In this document: one piece after another, positions 57,356-64,000 of the stretch
Numbering within the stretch: position 1 is the first letter of the stretch
How the letters are laid out: each line of letters begins with the position of its first letter
Assembly: GCA_014218235.1 (NCBI GenBank)
Contig: CM024766.1
Coordinates: forward strand, 24,029,346-24,093,345
Origin: Colocasia esculenta
Lineage: Eukaryota; Streptophyta; Magnoliopsida; Alismatales; Araceae
DNA length: 64,000 nt
Reading direction: 5' to 3'
Position numbers and translations under genes: made by a program
Notes under the pieces: generated by a model
Told to the model about the DNA's origin: nothing
The model's input: the letters and a program-made list of their open reading frames with translations, nothing else
Databases searched by the model: none

Positions 57356-59721
57356 TTATTATCACCTAAAAAGAAATGTCGTCCTCGACATATAAAACAA
57401 ATCACAACAATACGGATTATCACCTAAAAAGAAATGAAACCATATACAGAACAAGAAGGATACTCTTTCTCTGCATCAGCCTTTCAATTCATCTATCCAT
57501 TTCCATCCTTGCTTTGTTCTTTTCTTTTCTTTCAATTCATTTCACAATTACTCTGTTCTGTCGATTCCATTGCCTTTCCTTACTTTTCAGTTGTAGACGA
57601 TTCTACCTTGCCAATGGCGCTTTATCTCCTTGGACTGAACCTACTTTCACATTTTTCCAGCTGTGTTTGCAACATTTCTTTCGGGACTACTTTACCTTTC
57701 TTGAGTATCTTACACTGTAATACTCTATCATGCCATAAGCTTTCCAAACTTTTTTTTTTGAATTTCTGATGCCATTTTCTTTTTTTTCTATTTATCACTG
57801 CTTGCAGTTATTCTGCCTCATCTGCATTTACATTCGCAACTGTCACCTCTTCAAAGAAAACCAATCACCATCTTTGAATTTTCTGTCCTTTTCATATTAT
57901 TCTGCTCATACCATTTCAAGTCATCTCTGATTGAAAACCATAATAAACTCTGCTCCTTTATTCCACTGTGCAAAACTTTACACTTTCTTCTTATCCCAGC
58001 AAATCTTAAACAATTTGTGGATATTAAATCTTTCTTGTTTCAGTTTCCGCTGCGCTACTCTGATCACACCGAACAATTACTTTCAATTACTTTCTTCTAA
58101 CTTCAACTGCATTCATTTGTAACTTTAACTGCTTCTCAAATCATCTCATTCAATTAATTCATGCTGAAAATATTATTGCAATTTCTGACCTGCCAAACCA
58201 CTATAAACATGCTTCACTCTTCATATACCTTTCTTGCTTTACTGACATTCTCTGGCTAATCTCATAATTATGGGGCATAAACTTTCCAAATATTACTTAA
58301 TCATTCTGCTCCAGCATTAAACCCTAAAATATCTTAACAACAGTTCACTTCTGTTCAATTAAATCATTTCTTTGCACCGATATGCAAACTCTAACTGACA
58401 TTTTCTGACTCATCTGATTTTATTTAATTCATCATTTGCTAAATTCTTCCTTTCTCTGGTCCATATTTCTTCTTTATCTAAACTGCCAATCATTCTAATC
58501 ATAACATCTTTTCCGCAAAATACTTCTCTTATTCATTCTGCTGCCTGGCTAATCTTGTTGTACCGTTCATACTATAAATATTTCTGGTATTTAATCATCC
58601 TTCTTTAAAATACAGCAAAAACTCAAATTTAAATACCAATTTCTTTAAATATAACAACTTGCTCTGTCTGCTTCCCTTATTCCATTAAATGCTCTTTTCT
58701 CAAATAACATAAATATTACAGTCTGCCTTGCTGTTTTTCTCAACTCAATATTTATTAACTGCTTCTCCATTAATGCACTTCTTTCCATTCTATTTCATTT
58801 GCCTTGAACTCATTCTAACATACTTAACTTTAATTTTGATTTTCCTCGAACTGCTCACAGTTACTAACTTTCACTGCTCTTATCTTTAGCACAACCATCT
58901 TTACTAACTTTTTCTGAAGAATTCCTCATAACTTGTCGTTATCAACTAAATATTTCTCTTATGCAATTCTTAGAAAATCTCTTTACACTGATTCTTCTTT
59001 TCTTTCTTTCTTTATTCAACTGATCTTTTCTGTACATATTTGTACAAATCCTCATATCAAACTTCATATTACCATCACTATTCATAACAACATTTTTCTC
59101 AAATTTCCGATCTCAGGTACACTTAATCATCACTATTCTTTTATGTACAAGTACCTCTTTTAAAGCTGATCTGCTTTACTTAATCATGTCAAACTCTTCA
59201 TAATACTAATCACATTCTCATTCACATTGTTTCTTGATATCATCTGACTCAGATCTCTGATGCCACAATACCTCTGCTGAGGTTCTCAACTATATTTTGC
59301 ACATTTAATCACTTCTAACACACACACTGATCTGATCCTCATCATCTTGTTACCATATACCTGTCTCTGCTAACTCTGTATTCATTACTTACTTACAAAA
59401 TTCCATATCCAAACTTATTAATCTCCTCAATTCCTTTAACTGTAAATCTTTAACAACCAAATCATTCTATCACAAACTAACACACTGGTATAATCACACA
59501 GATTATACCACCTCTAATCACATCAACTTTCAACAACTGCTAACAACTGCCAAATTTCAACTCAAAAACACATTTTTACAAAACAAAAACTTAAACAAAT
59601 ACCACTTTAACCAACACAAAACCGCAGACTTACTACCAGCAGTGGACATTAATTCATGTATTGGGACATTGCAACCTTATTGTCTTTTCATATTCTAACT
59701 GGACCATGCTCTGATACCAAC
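57356..59721 (-). other. Y array, right internal region, non-coding (2366 bp)
   Basis: The complete internal region. Next to the LTR the minus strand carries TCGAGGACGACATTTC, the chromovirus-like pre-LTR motif. The iMet PBS is at 59708-59719. No gag or pol similarity is visible in six frames; the open stretches at 57376-57769 are low-complexity T/C translations. Confidence 0.82.
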
Positions 59722-62700
59722 TGTGACGGACCGGGTATTTATGCCCATTAAGGCTCCATATCCAGATCCGCCTCCCGCGAACGGACCGAAGTCTCGCAAG
59801 GGATAGCTCACACAAGTGTCCAGTAAGAATATAAAAGACAAACCACAACAGTATAAGACACAAGAAAGTACATGTGCTCATATCTGCATATAACAATTTA
59901 CAACTGTCCCATTACATTAATACATGTCCAATTAAAAAGTACAACTACCTGGGGCATACCCCGAGGGAGCACAAGCTCACACAAACTAACTACTACACAA
60001 CTGCTGGTGGTACAAGTCTGACACAACGCCGCTGCAGCCAAACACTCGGCAAGCCCTGAAAAGAACTGTAGGGGAGTGAGCCTCAACAAGTCACTGGCTC
60101 AGTAGGGGCTACCCAAAAACCTCAACAACCAAACAAGAGACCTCAACCCCAAGGGTCTCACTGGCAACACCAATAGCCAAACCATTTCATGCTCACAACA
60201 TTTATATTTAAATAACAGCTTAAACAGTAATTGATAAACAAAAGCATATTCCTTATAAAGAAAGAGGAACCACAGGCTAGTCCGCTCAACAACTGAAATG
60301 CCTAGGCCGCAAGCCTCACAGGCACATTATTCCAACGACTGGTTGCCTAAGCTACAAGCTTCACAGGCAAATCTCAAGTACGTGGGTAACAGAGCTGCTA
60401 ACCAAAAGCTGGCCCTTTATACCCAAACCACAATATGTCGGAAACCACATACACCAAGTAACATGATCGGCTACAGCGGGCCAATCCATCACACATGAAA
60501 ACCATATACGGTAGCTTACCCGAGAGGGGTGAAGCACATTGTGTGGAAGGTCACACCACACGACCACCACGAAACACAGTTCCACGTCAACACCAGAAAG
60601 ACAGGTATACGACGTACCACCACAAACCATTACCCACACGGGGTACAGGTACCTATTACCACAAGGCACCAGCACAGAAACCGCAAGTAAACCAGTGCCG
60701 TAACAGGGCACACCATAGCAAGCTAAACCACATTTGTGGTGAGTCAATACTCACCATCTATAGCTGAAACTGTGCCACCACTCGGGCACACCACAAGCCA
60801 CAATCGCAGTCACAACTGTGCCAACACCAGGGCACACCTCGAACGAGTCAAACCTCGACTACGAGTCACAAACTCACGAACCAGAGCCAGTGGCAAAGCA
60901 CGAGTCGGAAAGGAACGACGTCACCACAACCAAAACTGGAGCTAACAAAGCAAGAGTCGCGAAGAACGACGCCACCACACGGGAACGGTCTACTGGATGA
61001 TCAGGCCAGTATCAACCCGGACAACACAACACAAGAACAACCTCTCAGCCTCGCAGTTACGGACCAAAGGTCCAACTGCCGCTCCACGAGAACAAGTCAA
61101 ACAACTGTGGAGACCAACCAACACCACACCTGCAGACACAAAACTGCAGGTCCATGCCTGGCACCTCTAGGGTCTCTGGCCGGAGCACCCTAAAGTGAGG
61201 CACTGGAAAACAGGACTAGCTGGGGACCAGTGTCGACTACTGGTGTCCGAACCCCCAACTACGAGCGCGCTACAAGCGACTGCACACCCACCAACACAAG
61301 CCGCTGCCCTACTGTCGTCTTTCCCTCAGCCGGACGTACAACTCAAACACAGGAGTGAGGGTGTCCAGAAGACGACACAGACCTCAACGGTACCACACTG
61401 TACGGGACAAACCCCGAGCACAACAAACACACGTGCCTGGCTCACAAAGAACCTGGGGTACCCGACTAGAGAGGCATTCCGGAATAGGCGCCGGACCACC
61501 ACACTCGGCAAGCTCAAACCACGATATATACACAAACACTTTTTGTTACCGATCACGGTACATATGTTAGGAATAGCTTGTTCCAGTCACCCTGTGACTT
61601 ACAAGCTAACTTACGCAATCACACACATAAACCACATTAATAATAATACCACGACCTGTCATTGGTCACAAAGTGACAGTGAAGGTTACACTAAACACTG
61701 ACGATAAATCATATAATAATCACACTTGTATTTCACTAATTATCTGTCCAGAATAATCTATAAAAGATTCTAGAAGATCGAGGCTAGGTTCAGACGTGAA
61801 CCTCATCGCCACAACACCACAGTAATTAATATATAATAAACATGATAACGTACGATATGCCATGCATATACAAATCACTTGCACGACATCAAAACCCTGT
61901 GATATTTCACAACCTCATAGCCGGTAAACTGACCTCAAAAGCCCGTGCTCAAGAGCACCACAGGTGTTAATACACCGCAACACTTATAACAAGAATGCCA
62001 TTAAAAACACACTGCGCACATGCACAGGTTGGCGGCGACATCGATTGCCGTCCAAAGAATATAGACGACAATGTCCCTTGCCGTCAACACCAAGTAAGCG
62101 ACCACCACTTGGCCGTTTACCCACACTCAACGGCTAGATACCTAGCCGTTAATCTCCCAACGAAGAACTCTGCGTCAACCGATGTTGACGCCAAGATCTT
62201 CACTGCAGAACCCGCCAAAACACACAAAATGGCCCTAGACCGATTACACGGGCAATCTAGCCATAAATACAATAGAAAAACAAGGGGAAACACTCCCCCT
62301 TACATGTATATACCATAATTAAACCAGAGAAGCAAGATCCAATACTTGGATCGATCAAACCACCCAATTTCCGGCATGGTAACCCTTTTTCCAAAAACAC
62401 AATTAACAAGTAATCTATACAAACGGAGCATGACAATTCAAACAAGAGAAGTCAAGGGGTCCAGTCCCTACCTCAGAAACGCAAATAAACTCCTAAAGAA
62501 CTTCAAATCGCGTCGAAACCCCCAGGAGCTTCCCGCGAACACCACCCTCCAATCCGTCATTCCCCGCCCGATCTGCCGCTACTACGCGCATCACGACCTT
62601 CCCACGTGCTCCCGTCAACTGCCGGAAGTAGTGAAGAGGCACAAAGGTGAAAGGTGGGGAAAGAGGAGAGGAGAAAATGGGGAAAGAAGAAGGCTCGGGT

Positions 62701-63070
62701 TTACCTAAAAACACAGGCGCCTCAGGTTAACGTCAACCTCTGTGCCGCTAACTAAACCGCCCCAACTAGGCATCCACATCGCTCGACGCCAAGTTCAAGT
62801 AATAAAATTCATTTAAATAATCGGTAGACGTCCACATCGATGGACACCAAAAACATGTTAACGGCAACCCATGGCCGCCAACACAAAGTCGACGTCACCC
62901 ACCTGGACGCCAACCCACTGTTGATGTCCAGCGTACTGAACACCAACACAGACCCATAACCAAACCGGTAAGGATCTAATAAGAGACACACAACACTGAT
63001 GGGCCTCACATTGGCCACCAAACCCGCTAAACCTGGATCCACGGGGATCCGGAAAACGCACGACGTTACA
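59722..63070 (-). repeat. Y array, right LTR (3349 bp, intact)
   Basis: Near-identical to the middle LTR with a handful of one- and two-base gaps (for example near 60525 and 61368). It ends ACGACGTTACA and is followed by the CACAC duplication (63071-63075). Confidence 0.92.
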
Positions 63071-63075
63071 CACAC

Positions 63076-63184
63076 TACTCACCTTGTGCACAGAAACCAC
63101 AAACACTGCCCTTTGGCCATCTCTTGATCAAGAGCACCACACATAAACCCGTTAAACCTAGATCCGAATGGCCGTACTATTACA
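63076..63184 (-). repeat. Element Z 5' LTR, piece 4 (outer end)
   Basis: Matches 9786-9893. Ends CCGTACTATTACA; the next base begins the CACTA transposase remnant. Confidence 0.9.
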
Positions 63185-63897
63185 CGTACACTCGGCCCTT
63201 CCTCGGCCCTCCCGCTGCATCGACCCAAGCTTCCGGATCCAAGTCTGGCTGGGGAGTGCCCTCTGCATAGCGATCCGCCATCGCCCTGTCATAGGTCTCC
63301 TGCAAAACAAATTAAAAACAAATTAAAAATGCATTATTGAAATCATATTTTTTTAATATCTAAAGTGAATTCGAAAATTATATTTTGACTTACAGCAATC
63401 GTGGGAGCACTCTCGCTGACATAGTCATCCGTCGCCTTTTGCTTATGAGTCTGATCAAATAACTCGCGAAAAGTAGGGGCACGCTCGAGCTCGTGACACT
63501 TACAATTCAACAAAAGTAGTTAGTTTCACAATAATAAATAATGTATTAAGCAATTGAACAATAATATGCTTACCAATTTCTAGTTGTGGGTCGCATAAGA
63601 TACGGACCCACTAGTATGCACATTCTTCTCCGGATGAGCTGCTCGATTGCGTTTAGCCGCCTGTGACCTCTCCTGCCATGGTCTAGAAGCCCAACGATGA
63701 CAAAAGGACTCCCAATAGTCCATCCTCAGCCAAACAGAACCGTAATCCAGCCAAGTCGTAGGATCTCAGCTGCCTGTGGTCTTCATTGACTTGTCCCGGG
63801 TCTCCCACATCGACTTTCTAAAATTAGTCTGGGCAGTAGACTCCCAGACGACTCGTGCTCGAGGGAGATCCTCCGATCTCGTGAACGCATACCTCCG
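63185..63897 (-). pseudogene. CACTA (Ptta/En/Spm) transposase fragment, interrupted by element Z
   Basis: Three minus-strand exons in one phase: 63897-63574, 63498-63394 and 63299-63185, with GT-AG introns (63573-63499 and 63393-63300). The product reads RVVWESTAQTNFRKSMWETR, later NRAAHPEKNVHTSGSVSYAT, LERAPTFRELFDQTHKQKA, MADRYAEGTPQPDLDPEAW and finally GGPRKGRVY. The order (His-Thr-Gly-Gly-Ser-like block, 'Leu-Phe-xx-Thr-His', then Lys-Gly-Arg-Val-Tyr) is that of the plant Ptta/En/Spm transposase domain. Z cuts it right after Tyr of that last motif, where the family continues with Gly. In-frame TGA (63766-63768) and TAG (63580-63582) show it was already, or is now, inactive. Upstream exons lie beyond the window. 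Confidence 0.82.
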
Positions 63898-64000
63898 CTG
63901 TTTAAAAAAAAAATACTCAACTTTGTGCACTAATAGAGAGAGAGTAATTAAAGAAATGACTTCAAATCAGTAAAAAATAATAATACCGTAAACATGTCAA
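63898..64000. other. Upstream intron of the CACTA transposase fragment
   Basis: AT-rich sequence with an A-rich run at 63903-63912 that forms the pyrimidine tract of the acceptor on the minus strand. No further exon is recognised before the window edge. Confidence 0.5.

Larger units (their letters stand above)
30338..63070 (-). mobile_element. Element Y: tandem array LTR-internal-LTR-internal-LTR of a non-coding (LARD-like) element, with E2 nested inside
   Basis: From right to left: LTR 59722-63070, internal 57356-59721, LTR 53998-57355, internal 52222-53997 and LTR 51079-52221 plus 30338-31593 (split by E2). A target duplication CACAC flanks the entire array (30333-30337 and 63071-63075), so it entered as one element and was expanded afterwards by unequal recombination between repeats. 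The iMet PBS follows each LTR where expected (53984, 59708). No coding domain is visible in either internal copy. LTR ends are TGTGACGG and GACGTTACA on the plus strand. Confidence 0.87.
9698..63184 (-). mobile_element. Element Z: old non-coding LTR retrotransposon (LARD-like), split by four insertions
   Basis: On the minus strand Z has a 5' LTR that must be joined from four pieces (12602-13566, 24861-26719, 30275-30337, 63076-63184; about 3.0 kb together), an iMet-type PBS (12588-12599), a non-coding pyrimidine-rich internal region (9894-12587) and the start of its 3' LTR (9698-9893). The 3' LTR is cut by E1 and continues beyond the window. The last 110 bases of the 5' LTR copy (63076-63184) match 9786-9893, which proves the pairing. 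Z is inserted in a CACTA transposase gene; the flank CGTAC at 63185 is its probable target duplication. Large LTRs with a gene-less interior are the hallmark of LARDs. Confidence 0.85.

Overview
This window is plant nuclear DNA, from a repeat-rich seed plant genome (probably an angiosperm; the species cannot be told from the sequence). It contains no bacterial-style gene, no rRNA and no convincing tRNA gene. Nearly every base can be assigned to transposable elements inserted into one another. The evidence for plant origin is the chromodomain Ty3/gypsy element, two Tat-lineage Ty3/gypsy elements with a second RNase H, a CACTA (Ptta/En/Spm) transposase remnant, plant mobile domain (PMD/MAIN-like) exons with GT-AG introns, and tRNA-iMet primer sites.

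The nesting can be read from target-site duplications. (0) A decayed CACTA transposase gene occupies 63185-63897 on the minus strand. (1) An old non-coding LTR element, here called Z (minus strand, 9698-63184 and beyond the left edge), was inserted into that gene. (2) Z was then hit four times: a Tat element E1 (1-9697, TSD GACGC on its right side); a Tekay/Del-type chromovirus (13567-24855, TSD AACTA); a 3.55 kb solo LTR of another family (26720-30269, TSD GCCTG); and a younger relative of Z, called Y (30338-63070, TSD CACAC). Y is a tandem array LTR-internal-LTR-internal-LTR. (3) The leftmost LTR of the Y array was hit by a second Tat element, E2 (31594-51078, 19,485 bp). Four pieces of the Z 5' LTR (12602-13566, 24861-26719, 30275-30337, 63076-63184) rejoin without overlap once the insertions are removed.

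E1 and E2 belong to one family. On the minus strand they have a 5' LTR, a PBS resembling tRNA-Arg, a leader of about 1.1 kb with two conserved hairpins, gag (with a CCHC-like motif and a poly-Gln/Pro region), an aspartic protease with a downstream G-patch, a hairpin-forming minisatellite, RT, RNase H, a second (archaeal-type) RNase H and integrase. All coding regions are broken. The chromovirus has one gag-pro-RT-RH-INT-chromodomain frame broken by six stops and one frameshift.

The most interesting feature lies in E2 between integrase and the 3' LTR. Two intron-containing genes run antisense to the retrotransposon. Gene A (34380-35835) has two exons and is PMD/DUF7745-like. Gene B (36258-39094) has seven exons, all joined in phase 0, with a PMD/MAIN-like domain and a coiled-coil tail. 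Because they are antisense, their introns are not spliceable in the genomic RNA of the element, which explains how introns could survive retrotransposition. Both genes are lightly decayed here. Other signals worth a second look are the leader hairpins with a compensatory base change, the hairpin minisatellite shared by E1 and E2, the GTCGCGAC-type motif clusters shared by unrelated LTR families, and the tandem LTR array.
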